Shown here in pieces: positions 13,637 to 27,276 of a stretch of DNA of 64,000 nucleotides. The first letter of the stretch is position 1. Each line of letters begins with the position of its first letter. This DNA is from Ectobius pallidus. Lineage: Eukaryota; Arthropoda; Insecta; Blattodea; Ectobiidae. The stretch lies in NCBI GenBank assembly GCA_964059195.1, contig CAXKWD010000002.1:151111042-151175041 (forward strand), read 5' to 3'. The notes under the pieces were generated by a model. It did no database searches. It saw only the letters and a list, made by a program, of their open reading frames with translations, and was not told the DNA's origin. Made by a program: the position numbers and the translations under genes.

Positions 13637-16600
13637 TCTCTTAATATGTATATTTTGCGGAATAATTGTCTGAGGTTTCCCTGCTAGAATTAGTAGGATT
13701 TTGCCATTTCATAGATGCTGGTTAAAAGAATTTCTTTAGTGGGCGTATCGTCGCCATTTGCTTATCCCGTTGCATCTTGGGTAGAACTTGTCACGTAATT
13801 GCTGTCCCAGATGATATATTCATATAAGCCATTAACTTGCGTTCCATTTGTTTCAAGTTTAGTGTTAAATGCCACCATGCCATATGAATAAAGTTATCTA
13901 GCCTGTATTCCGTATTGCATTTCATAACTTGTTATTTTGGCTTGAAAAATTGTCTTGGTTATAAGTTCTAGTATACCCCTTTTTTAGCTAGTATATTTCA
14001 GAAAGATATTAGCATTCAGATACTCAAATTTTTGTATAGTGTTAGAGGGCTTCAACTGAATCTTTATTCAGGTACTGCTAGGGCTTGTTATTTAAATAAA
14101 TTGTTCTGGTTCATATAGTTACTCTGGGTAAAATATATTTTCAAGTTGCAGGCTAAGTATAGTTGTACCAAATACACATAATTATGTGGAACATATAGCA
14201 GGGTTCAAAGTTCATCATTCTAGGTCATGCCAGTGATTATTTGCATATTTATGGAAACGAGCCTTCCTTCTATGTATAGCGATACATGCCAAGTAGATTA
14301 CCTTTTCTAAATTTTCTACCAGATTTCAATTAGTATATTACTGATTTATGACATGCTAGTTTCTTCTCCTCTTTACATTGTAGTTAAAGTATAGGGTTAG
14401 TTTCAGTTCCAGTAGTCCCCCTTTTTTTTCTAAATAATTAAAATCTATTATGTTTTCTGCACCCATAGTTTGCTTAAATTTTCTAGGCTATTCTTATAGA
14501 CTACATTGCGTGTAGCTTGCTTGGTTATACTCAGTGAACCTTTGTATTTGACATTATTCTGTAATTCTATAGTTTGATTTTTTGGTATTCATAGTTTGGC
14601 TATTCTGCAGGCTGATTTTCTTAACCTACTTTGTCCAGTTCTTTGCTATTCTTTACATAAATATTCTCTAATATTAAATTCCTTTTTCAAAAGTAAAACT
14701 TCTGTTTATTCAGCTTATCTTTGATTAAATATTTTGTGGGTGCAGTGATATTTAATTACATTCTGGTTCTGGATTTTCTTTTTGTTTTTCTTCTTCCTAT
14801 TATTCTAAATTATTCTACCTCCTATTGGAAATTAGGTAGGCCTAATTATAGTTCATGAGTATATTTTCTTAAAGCAAATTCTAGATAATTTGTGTATTCT
14901 AAAATACTTTGAAATATTACCCCCTATTGGAAATTAGGTAGGCCTAATTATAGTTCATGAGTATATTTTCTTAAAGCAAATTCTAGATAATTTGTGTATT
15001 CTAAAATACTTTGAAATATTACCTTCTATTGGAAATTAGGTAGGCCTATTTATAGTTCATGAGTATATTTTCTTAAAGCAAATTCTAGATAATTTGTGTA
15101 TTCTAAAATACTTTGAAATATTACCTTCTATTGGAAATTAGGTAGGCCTAATTATAAATTATGTTAACCTTAATGTAAATTGTACACAGCTGTGGGCTTT
15201 GATTTCTTCTCTGGTATTCTAAATATTCTAAATTATTATGTCTGGCATTGAACTTAGATAGGGCTAACCATTATTGGTAACCTATTCATATTTATGCTAT
15301 TTATACAAAATTAGGTTTTGGAGATTAGGTGATTTGCGATTCCAGAATTATTCTTGGTATCTTACTGAGTTTTGTGACTTTAAGGATTTCTTAATAATTA
15401 GAGATTTCACTCATTTAATAATGAATTTCTAGTCATTTATGGTCAATGTTATTTATTCAAGAATACTTTATATTGTACATTGTTGTTTAAATTATACATT
15501 AAAACTTTATTGTTGGAATTTTGGGGATTAATGCTGAACTGCGATTGCCCCTTGCTCTCCCTTCCTTCTCAACCTGTATTGGAGATGTATCTTCGGTCCT
15601 TCTGGGACTTGTCCACATGTTCTTCCAGCTTTTGAATTTGAATTATTATTATGGAAGTTTTGGTACCTGCAAATAAGTATCAAGTAAGACATAAAGTATA
15701 TATATAATACATCATATTTATTCCCTTTATTATGAGTTACTTCATTTAATCAAGGTAATCATTTATATTAAACAATTCTAATTATTTCTACATTCCGTTA
15801 TTCTAAATAACGCTAGCAACCAACTAATAATAACCTAACCCAAACTAGAGTTGCATGGTAGCGGCTTCTCCAATTCAGGCGAGAGGGGAGAGTATATATG
15901 TTCCACATATATTACGTTTATTAGTTATTTTTCATTCTCCCATTTGTCCAAATTCATCATGGCGGTGAATGTTCATGTATCGTGGGAATTTTTTTTGGTG
16001 ACTCCGCCATGCACTCCATATGCCATTTTTCAGTCACCTTCTTGGTCGAACATCTTAATGATAAGTCTGTTAAAAGATGTCACATTTCTCAGTTGAAGAA
16101 GTGTTAGTTTATGTGTTGTTCCTTATCCAGGGTTTTGTGTAATGTTTAGAGTTTAGATAGTGTAATGTTTTTGAGGCACTTGTGATTATAGTGCAAATTT
16201 AAATTGTCAATGTTTGTTTAGCTCATCTTGTCCTTTTCTTCTGTACAAGTATTTATGAGTACTAATTGTAAATGTAATTGCTCTAAATGAATCTTTATTG
16301 TGACGATTTCGCTGCTCCTACTTTAGCCGAGGGAGCTGTCTTCTTCCCTCCAGTCTCAATTATTTTAAGGGGCCCCTTATCAAAAAACAAGAAACTAAAT
16401 AATCTAGATTATAAACTCAACAATGTCAATTTAACCAATGAAAACACAGTCTGTTTTAAAATAAACAAAGACACTAGGCCCAAGACAAAAGAAAGATAAT
16501 AAAGTATTATAATGGTTGAATTTGACCACATTTTAATATTGAATTAAATGAAGAATGTATATTGGATATACCAAGAAAGTAAAAAAAAAAACTAGAAAAG

Positions 16601-18184
16601 ACATCCTGCAAATCATCTCCAAAATTGGACACTTATCCGTAAAAGGACATTGTATAGAAGAAAGCATTTGTGCGGCGATATTTAACTCTTTATTTGGACA
16701 TTTAAGAGATAAATTCTTCAGTGAAGTTTACAAAGTTTTCTATGCATAGTGAACCTATTAAGAACCAACACAGATATTTAGACACTTTATATTTGTGGGT
16801 TGTACCGGTCCCCCTCCCACTGTGGTAGTGTGTGTGTTGGACTCTACTCACCATTTTCGACATTTTGTTTCATGTCTGAGTCTACTCTATGAAGATACCA
16901 CCGACTTGGGCAGTATGATGCTGCGGAGCTCCTGCTGGCACGCTTCGAGGTATCCGCGGTACCTCTCGTCGTGTTTGCGCCTGACTCATGGGGCGACGGC
17001 CCTAACTTGCATTTTGTCATCCGATATGGGTGGCCGGAGTCATGAGCCACTATTTCTACCAGCAGTTTTCTTTCTTCGAGCCCGCTCCATCTCCTGCTAC
17101 CAACTGTTCGCACCTCTTCTTTCACTCAAGAATGGACCTTGTGGTGATCTGGTGTTTCGTGCGCCTAATTTGGATATTGGCGACGATTTGTTGTGAGTGC
17201 TTATGAGTTGCTCACTAAAATATGTGGTAAATCATCCTGGTGAGTGATATATATATATATGGCTTAAGGCATGTGTTTATTGCCGGCCGCAGTATTGTTT
17301 AGCCTCAGAAAAATGCAGATAAATTCTACATAAAATGTGAGTAAGTTTTGGTATATTATATCATGGTATGGTCCCTTTGTTTCATTCATTCAAAGACACT
17401 CAAGAGAACTTATGCATCAAGATGTGAACTTAAAAAAAAAATATATATATATATCTACTTTAAAATTTCTTGTTTAACTTAAAGACTATGAGTCATTATG
17501 AACTGTACAGGGTAATATTAATTGTGTTCTGATAACAGGGTCTAGATTGTTCTATTACCGTATTGCTTGTATGAATTTTGGGGGTTGCATGTGTTTTGTG
17601 GGTTTTCTAACTGATCTGATAAAAAAAAAATCTTGCAATTTTTTTTGTGTAGTCAGAGGGGAGGGCTGTAACGCTGTTTAAAGTTGCCGCAATTCCTTCC
17701 CCTCCGCCTATACTCTCTGACTTAAGTAGTGTACGATTTCGCCGCTGCATACCGAGTCGTAGTGGTGAGCATGTTTCTTACTGTGAGCCAGACTGTGTTA
17801 GGCATCTGCCTGGTTTGTGTGGGAGCTGCGAGGATGATTCAGCCTCTCCGGTTTCTGTGTGAGTAGCGTGATCGTCACTTCTTATTATGTAAAACTAATT
17901 CTAAGTGCCTTCAGCACATCATGCCAGAATTCATATTTTGCTGTTAATATAATTTAGGCAGGAAAGGACATGGAAAAGTCTTATTATCAGGGTTAGTTAA
18001 ATTGGTGTCCTTATAGTTATGGACCTCTTGGATAAGGAACAAATTTTGTATCAAGTTACTTATTGCTAGGCATCATGAAAACTGTCATGTTGAAATGCGT
18101 CCTGTCTGAGATCAGTGACCTTGTAGTGTTCGATGCCCGTAGTTCATGAGATTGTAGTTTAGCACAAGAAATTATTACATACAT
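13637..18184. repeat. Array unit 4
   Basis: Full unit with the 7-bp insert near 18112. Private changes include GATGTGAAC near 17422 and GATGATTCAG near 17834, against GATATGAAC and GATGAGTCAG elsewhere. Confidence 0.95.
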
Positions 18185-21100
18185 TCTCTTAATATGTATA
18201 TTTTGCGGAATAATTGTCTGAGGTTTCCCTGCTAGAATTAGTAGGATTTTGCCATTTCATAGATGCTGGTTAAAAGAATTTCTTTAGTGGGCGTATCGTC
18301 GCCATTTGCTTATCCCGTTGCATCTTGGGTAGAACTTGTCACGTAATTGCTGTCCCAGATGATATATTCATATAAGCCATTAACTTGCGTTCCATTTGTT
18401 TCAAGTTTAGTGTTAAATGCCACCATGCCATATGAATAAAGTTATCTAGCCTGTATTCCGTATTGCATTTCATAACTTGTTATTTTGGCTTGAAAAATTG
18501 TCTTGGTTATAAGTTCTAGTATACCCCTTTTTTAGCTAGTATATTTCAGAAAGATATTAGCATTCAGATACTCAAATTTTTGTATAGTGTTAGAGGGCTT
18601 CAACTGAATCTTTATTCAGGTACTGCTAGGGCTTGTTATTTAAATAAATTGTTCTGGTTCATATAGTTACTCTGGGTAAAATATATTTTCAAGTTGCAGG
18701 CTAAGTATAGTTGTACCAAATACACATAATTATGTGGAACATATAGCAGGGTTCAAAGTTCATCATTCTAGGTCATGCCAGTGATTATTTGCATATTTAT
18801 GGAAACGAGCCTTCCTTCTATGTATAGCGATACATGCCAAGTAGATTACCTTTTCTAAATTTTCTACCAGATTTCAATTAGTATATTACTGATTTATGAC
18901 ATGCTAGTTTCTTCTCCTCTTTACATTGTAGTTAAAGTATAGGGTTAGTTTCAGTTCCAGTAGTCCCCCTTTTTTTTCTAAATAATTAAAATCTATTATG
19001 TTTTCTGCACCCATAGTTTGCTTAAATTTTCTAGGCTATTCTTATAGACTACATTGCGTGTAGCTTGCTTGGTTATACTCAGTGAACCTTTGTATTTGAC
19101 ATTATTCTGTAATTCTATAGTTTGATTTTTTGGTATTCATAGTTTGGCTATTCTGCAGGCTGATTTTCTTAACCTACTTTGTCCAGTTCTTTGCTATTCT
19201 TTACATAAATATTCTCTAATATTAAATTCCTTTTTCAAAAGTAAAACTTCTGTTTATTCAGCTTATCTTTGATTAAATATTTTGTGGGTGCAGTGATATT
19301 TAATTACATTCTGGTTCTGGATTTTCTTTTTGTTTTTCTTCTTCCTATTATTCTAAATTATTCTACCTCCTATTGGAAATTAGGTAGGCCTAATTATAGT
19401 TCATGAGTATATTTTCTTAAAGCAAATTCTAGATAATTTGTGTATTCTAAAATACTTTGAAATATTACCCCCTATTGGAAATTAGGTAGGCCTAATTATA
19501 GTTCATGAGTATATTTTCTTAAAGCAAATTCTAGATAATTTGTGTATTCTAAAATACTTTGAAATATTACCTTCTATTGGAAATTAGGTAGGCCTATTTA
19601 TAGTTCATGAGTATATTTTCTTAAAGCAAATTCTAGATAATTTGTGTATTCTAAAATACTTTGAAATATTACCTTCTATTGGAAATTAGGTAGGCCTAAT
19701 TATAAATTATGTTAACCTTAATGTAAATTGTACACAGCTGTGGGCTTTGATTTCTTCTCTGGTATTCTAAATATTCTAAATTATTATGTCTGGCATTGAA
19801 CTTAGATAGGGCTAACCATTATTGGTAACCTATTCATATTTATGCTATTTATACAAAATTAGGTTTTGGAGATTAGGTGATTTGCGATTCCAGAATTATT
19901 CTTGGTATCTTACTGAGTTTTGTGACTTTAAGGATTTCTTAATAATTAGAGATTTCACTCATTTAATAATGAATTTCTAGTCATTTATGGTCAATGTTAT
20001 TTATTCAAGAATACTTTATATTGTACATTGTTGTTTAAATTATACATTAAAACTTTATTGTTGGAATTTTGGGGATTAATGCTGAACTGCGATTGCCCCT
20101 TGCTCTCCCTTCCTTCTCAACCTGTATTGGAGATGTATCTTCGGTCCTTCTGGGACTTGTCCACATGTTCTTCCAGCTTTTGAATTTGAATTATTATTAT
20201 GGAAGTTTTGGTACCTGCAAATAAGTATCAAGTAAGACATAAAGTATATATATAATACATCATATTTATTCCCTTTATTATGAGTTACTTCATTTAATCA
20301 AGGTAATCATTTATATTAAACAATTCTAATTATTTCTACATTCCGTTATTCTAAATAACGCTAGCAACCAACTAATAATAACCTAACCCAAACTAGAGTT
20401 GCATGGTAGCGGCTTCTCCAATTCAGGCGAGAGGGGAGAGTATATATGTTCCACATATATTACGTTTATTAGTTATTTTTCATTCTCCCATTTGTCCAAA
20501 TTCATCATGGCGGTGAATGTTCATGTATCGTGGGAATTTTTTTTGGTGACTCCGCCATGCACTCCATATGCCATTTTTCAGTCACCTTCTTGGTCGAACA
20601 TCTTAATGATAAGTCTGTTAAAAGATGTCACATTTCTCAGTTGAAGAAGTGTTAGTTTATGTGTTGTTCCTTATCCAGGGTTTTGTGTAATGTTTAGAGT
20701 TTAGATAGTGTAATGTTTTTGAGGCACTTGTGATTATAGTGCAAATTTAAATTGTCAATGTTTGTTTAGCTCATCTTGTCCTTTTCTTCTGTACAAGTAT
20801 TTATGAGTACTAATTGTAAATGTAATTGCTCTAAATGAATCTTTATTGTGACGATTTCGCTGCTCCTACTTTAGCCGAGGGAGCTTTCTTCTTCCCTCCA
20901 GTCTCAATTATTTTAAGGGGCCCCTTATCAAAAAACAAGAAACTAAATAATCTAGATTATAAACTCAACAATGTCAATTTAACCAATGAAAACACAGTCT
21001 GTTTTAAAATAAACAAAGACACTAGGCCCAAGACAAAAGAAAGATAATAAAGTATTATAATGGTTGAATGTGACCACATTTTAATATTGAATTAAATGAA

Positions 21101-22734
21101 GAATGTATATTGGATATACCAAGAAAGTAAAAAAAAAAAAACTAGAAAAGACATCCTGCAAATCATCTCCAAAATTGGACACTTATCCGTAAAAGGACAT
21201 TGTATAGAAGAAAGCATTTGTGCGGCGATATTTAACTCTTTATTTGGACATTTAAGAGATAAATTCTTCAGTGAAGTTTACAAAGTTTTCTATGCATAGT
21301 GAACCTATTAAGAACCAACACAGATATTTAGACACTTTATATTTGTGGGTTGTACCGGTCCCCCTCCCACTGTGGTAGTGTGTGTGTTGGACTCTACTCA
21401 CCATTTTCGACATTTTGTTTCATGTCTGAGTCTACTCTATGAAGATACCACCGACTTGGGCAGTATGATGCTGCGGAGCTCCTGCTGGCACGCTTCGAGG
21501 TATCCGCGGTACCTCTCGTCGTGTTTGCGCCTGACTCATGGGGCGACGGCCCTAACTTGCATTTTGTCATCCGATATGGGTGGCCGGAGTCATGAGCCAC
21601 TATTTCTACCAGCAGTTTTCTTTCTTCGAGCCCGCTCCATCTCCTGCTACCAACTGTTCGCACCTCTTCTTTCACTCAAGAATGGACCTTGTGGTGATCT
21701 GGTGTTTCGTGCGCCTAATTTGGATATTGGCGACGATTTGTTGTGAGTGCTTATGAGTTGCTCACTAAAATATGTGGTAAATCATCCTGGTGAGTGATAT
21801 ATATATATATGGCTTAAGGCATGTGTTTATTGCCGGCCGCAGTATTGTTTAGCCTCAGAAAAATGCAGATAAATTCTACATAAAATGTGAGTAAGTTTTG
21901 GTATATTATATCATGGTATGGTCCCTTTGTTTCATTCATTCAAAGACACTCAAGAGAACTTATGCATCAAGATATGAACTTAAAAAAAATATATATATAT
22001 ATATCTACTTTAAAATTTCTTGTTTAACTTAAAGACTATGAGTCATTATGAACTGTACAGGGTAATATTAATTGTGTTCTGATAACAGGGTCTAGATTGT
22101 TCTATTACCGTATTGCTTGTATGAATTTTGGGGGTTGCATGTGTTTTGTGGGTTTTCTAACTGATCTGATAAAAAAAAATCTTGCAATTTTTTTTTGTGT
22201 AGTCAGAGGGGAGGGCTGTAACGCTGTTTAAAGTTGCCGCAATTCCTTCCCCTCCGCCTATACTCTCTGACTTAAGTAGTGTACGATTTCGCCGCTGCAT
22301 ACCGAGTCGTAGTGGTGAGCATGTTTCTTACTGTGAGCCAGACTGTGTTAGGCATCTGCCTGGTTTGTGTGGGAGCTGCGAGGATGAGTCAGCCTCTCCG
22401 GTTTCTGTGTGAGTAGCGTGATCGTCACTTCTTATTATGTAAAACTAATTCTAAGTGCCTTCAGCACATCATGCCAGAATTCATATTTTGCTGTTAATAT
22501 AATTTAGGCAGGAAAGGACATGGAAAAGTCTTATTATCAGGGTTAGTTAAATTGGTGTCCTTATAGTTATGGACCTCTTGGATAAGGAACAAATTTTGTA
22601 TCAAGTTACTTATTGCTAGGCATCATGAAAACTGTCATGTTGAAATGCGTCCTGTCTGAGATCAGTGACCTTGTAGTGTTCGATGCCCGTAGTTCATGAT
22701 ATTGTAGTTTAGCACAAGAAATTATTACATACAT
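18185..22734. repeat. Array unit 5
   Basis: Full unit with the 7-bp insert near 22663. It reads GAATGTGACC near 21066, as units 1 and 6 do, although it shares the 7-bp insert with units 2 and 4. This is one of the clearest signs of mosaic exchange between units. A private G-to-T change lies near 20886. Confidence 0.95.
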
Positions 22735-25700
22735 TCTCTTAATATGTATATTTTGCGGAATAATTGTCTGAGGTTTCCCTGCTAGAATTAGTAGGATTTT
22801 GCCATTTCATAGATGCTGGTTAAAAGAATTTCTTTAGTGGGCGTATCGTCGCCATTTGCTTATCCCGTTGCATCTTGGGTAGAACTTGTCACGTAATTGC
22901 TGTCCCAGATGATATATTCATATAAGCCATTAACTTGCGTTCCATTTGTTTCAAGTTTAGTGTTAAATGCCACCATGCCATATGAATAAAGTTATCTAGC
23001 CTGTATTCCGTATTGCATTTCATAACTTGTTATTTTGGCTTGAAAAATTGTCTTGGTTATAAGTTCTAGTATACCCCTTTTTTAGCTAGTATATTTCAGA
23101 AAGATATTAGCATTCAGATACTCAAATTTTTGTATAGTGTTAGAGGGCTTCAACTGAATCTTTATTCAGGTACTGCTAGGGCTTGTTATTTAAATAAATT
23201 GTTCTGGTTCATATAGTTACTCTGGGTAAAATATATTTTCAAGTTGCAGGCTAAGTATAGTTGTACCAAATACACATAATTATGTGGAACATATAGCAGG
23301 GTTCAAAGTTCATCATTCTAGGTCATGCCAGTGATTATTTGCATATTTATGGAAACGAGCCTTCCTTCTATGTATAGCGATACATGCCAAGTAGATTACC
23401 TTTTCTAAATTTTCTACCAGATTTCAATTAGTATATTACTGATTTATGACATGCTAGTTTCTTCTCCTCTTTACATTGTAGTTAAAGTATAGGGTTAGTT
23501 TCAGTTCCAGTAGTCCCCCTTTTTTTTTCTAAATAATTAAAATCTATTATGTTTTCTGCACCCATAGTTTGCTTAAATTTTCTAGGCTATTCTTATAGAC
23601 TACATTGCGTGTAGCTTGCTTGGTTATACTCAGTGAACCTTTGTATTTGACATTATTCTGTAATTCTATAGTTTGATTTTTTGGTATTCATAGTTTGGCT
23701 ATTCTGCAGGCTGATTTTCTTAACCTACTTTGTCCAGTTCTTTGCTATTCTTTACATAAATATTCTCTAATATTAAATTCCTTTTTCAAAAGTAAAACTT
23801 CTGTTTATTCAGCTTATCTTTGATTAAATATTTTGTGGGTGCAGTGATATTTAATTACATTCTGGTTCTGGATTTTCTTTTTGTTTTTCTTCTTCCTATT
23901 ATTCTAAATTATTCTACCTCCTATTGGAAATTAGGTAGGCCTAATTATAGTTCATGAGTATATTTTCTTAAAGCAAATTCTAGATAATTTGTGTATTCTA
24001 AAATACTTTGAAATATTACCCCCTATTGGAAATTAGGTAGGCCTAATTATAGTTCATGAGTATATTTTCTTAAAGCAAATTCTAGATAATTTGTGTATTC
24101 TAAAATACTTTGAAATATTACCTTCTATTGGAAATTAGGTAGGCCTATTTATAGTTCATGAGTATATTTTCTTAAAGCAAATTCTAGATAATTTGTGTAT
24201 TCTAAAATACTTTGAAATATTACCTTCTATTGGAAATTAGGTAGGCCTAATTATAAATTATGTTAACCTTAATGTAAATTGTACACAGCTGTGGGCTTTG
24301 ATTTCTTCTCTGGTATTCTAAATATTCTAAATTATTATGTCTGGCATTGAACTTAGATAGGGCTAACCATTATTGGTAACCTATTCATATTTATGCTATT
24401 TATACAAAATTAGGTTTTGGAGATTAGGTGATTTGCGATTCCAGAATTATTCTTGGTATCTTACTGAGTTTTGTGACTTTAAGGATTTCTTAATAATTAG
24501 AGATTTCACTCATTTAATAATGAATTTCTAGTCATTTATGGTCAATGTTATTTATTCAAGAATACTTTATATTGTACATTGTTGTTTAAATTATACATTA
24601 AAACTTTATTGTTGGAATTTTGGGGATTAATGCTGAACTGCGATTGCCCCTTGCTCTCCCTTCCTTCTCAACCTGTATTGGAGATGTATCTTCGGTCCTT
24701 CTGGGACTTGTCCACATGTTCTTCCAGCTTTTGAATTTGAATTATTATTATGGAAGTTTTGGTACCTGCAAATAAGTATCAAGTAAGACATAAAGTATAT
24801 ATATAATACATCATATTTATTCCCTTTATTATGAGTTACTTCATTTAATCAAGGTAATCATTTATATTAAACAATTCTATTTATTTCTACATTCCGTTAT
24901 TCTAAATAACGCTAGCAACCAACTAATAATAACCTAACCCAAACTAGAGTTGCATGGTAGCGGTTTCTCCAATTCAGGCGAGAGGGGAGAGTATATATGT
25001 TCCACATATATTACGTTTATTAGTTATTTTTCATTCTCCCATTTGTCCAAATTCATCATGGCGGTGAATGTTCATGTATCGTGGGAATTTTTTTTGGTGA
25101 CTCCGCCATGCACTCCATATGCCATTTTTCAGTCACCTTCTTGGTCGAACATCTTAATGATAAGTCTGTTAAAAGATGTCACATTTCTCAGTTGAAGAAG
25201 TGTTAGTTTATGTGTTGTTCCTTATCCAGGGTTTTGTGTAATGTTTAGAGTTTAGATAGTGTAATGTTTTTGAGGCACTTGTGATTATAGTGCAAATTTA
25301 AATTGTCAATGTTTGTTTAGCTCATCTTGTCCTTTTCTTCTGTACAAGTATTTATGAGTATTAATTGTAAATGTAATTGCTCTAAATGAATCTTTATTGT
25401 GACGATTTCGCTGCTCCTACTTTAGCCGAGGGAGCTGTCTTCTTCCCTCCAGTCTCAATTATTTTAAGGGGCCCTTATCAAAAAACAAGAAACTAAATAA
25501 TCTAGATTATAAACTCAACAATGTCAATTTAACCAATGAAAACACAGTCTGTTTTAAAATAAACAAAGACACTAGGCCCAAGACAAAAGAAAGATAATAA
25601 AGTATTATAATGGTTGAATGTGACCACATTTTAATATTGAATTAAATGAAGAATGTATATTGGATATACCAAGAAAGTAAAAAAAAAAACTAGAAAAGAC

Positions 25701-27276
25701 ATCCTGCAAATCATCTCCAAAATTGGACACTTATCCGTAAAAGGACATTGTATAGAAGAAAGCATTTGTGCGGCGATATTTAACTCTTTATTTGGACATT
25801 TAAGAGATAAATTCTTCAGTGAAGTTTACAAAGTTTTCTATGCATAGTGAACCTATTAAGAACCAACACAGATATTTAGACACTTTATATTTGTGGGTTG
25901 TACCGGTCCCCCTCCCACTGTGGTAGTGTGTGTGTTGGACTCTACTCACCATTTTCGACATTTTGTTTCATGTCTGAGTCTACTCTATGAAGATACCACC
26001 GACCTGGGCAGTATGATGCTGCGGAGCTCCTGCTGGCACGCTTCGAGGTATCCGCGGTACCTCTCGTCGTGTTTGCGCCTGACTCATGGGGCGACGGCCC
26101 TAACTTGCATTTTATCATCCGATATGGGTGGCCGGAGTCATGAGCCACTATTTCTACCAGCAGTTTTCTTTCTTCGAGCCCGCTCCATCTCCTGCTACCA
26201 ACTGTTCGCACCTCTTCTTTCACTCAAGAATGGACCTTGTGGTGATCTGGTGTTTCGTGCGCCTAATTTGGATATTGGCGACGATTTGTTGTGAGTGCTT
26301 ATGAGTTGCTCACTAAAATATGTGGTAAATCATCCTGGTGAGTGATATATATATATATATGGCTTAAGGCATGTGTTTATTGCCGGCCGCAGTATTGTTT
26401 AGCCTCAGAAAAATGCAGATAAATTCTACATAAAATGTGAGTAAGTTTTGGTATATTATATCATGGTATGGTCCCTTTGTTTCATTCATTCAAAGACACT
26501 CAAGAGAACTTATGCATCAAGATATGAACTTAAAAAAAAATATATATATATATCTACTTTAAAATTTCTTGTTTAACTTAAAGACTATGAGTCATTATGA
26601 ACTGTACAGGGTAATATTAATTGTGTTCTGATAACAGGGTCTAGATTGTTCTATTACCGTATTGCTTGTATGAATTTTGGGGGTTGCATGTGTTTTGTGG
26701 GTTTTCTAACTGATCTGATAAAAAAAAAATCTTGCAATTTTTTTTGTGTAGTCAGAGGGGAGGGCTGTAACGCTGTTTAAAGTTGCCGCGATTCCTTCCC
26801 CTCCGCCTATACTCTCTGACTTAAGTAGTGTACGATTTCGCCGCTGCATACCGAGCCGTAGTGGTGAGCATGTTTCTTACTGTGAGCCAGACTGTGTTAG
26901 GCATCTGCCTGGTTTGTGTGGGAGCTGCGAGGATGAGTCAGCCTCTCCGGTTTCTGTGTGAGTAGCGTGATCGTCACTTCTTATTATGTAAAACTAATTC
27001 TAAGTGCCTTCAGCACATCATGCCAGAATTCATATTTTGCTGTTAATATAATTTAGGCAGGAAAGGACATGGAAAAGTCTTATTATCAGGGTTAGTTAAA
27101 TTGGTGTCCTTATAGTTATGGACCTCTTGGATAAGGAACAAATTTTGTATCAAGTTACTTATTGCTAGGCATCATGAAAACTGTCATGTTGAAATGCGTC
27201 CTGTCTGAGATCTTGTAGTGTTCGATGCCCGTAGTTCATGAGATTGTAGTTTAGCACAAGAAATTATTACATACAT
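22735..27276. repeat. Array unit 6
   Basis: Full unit without the 7-bp insert. A single-base deletion in the GGGGCCCC run near 25470 breaks the 70-codon frame that is open in units 1-5, showing that this frame is not maintained. Further private changes occur near 24880, 25991 and 26114. Confidence 0.95.
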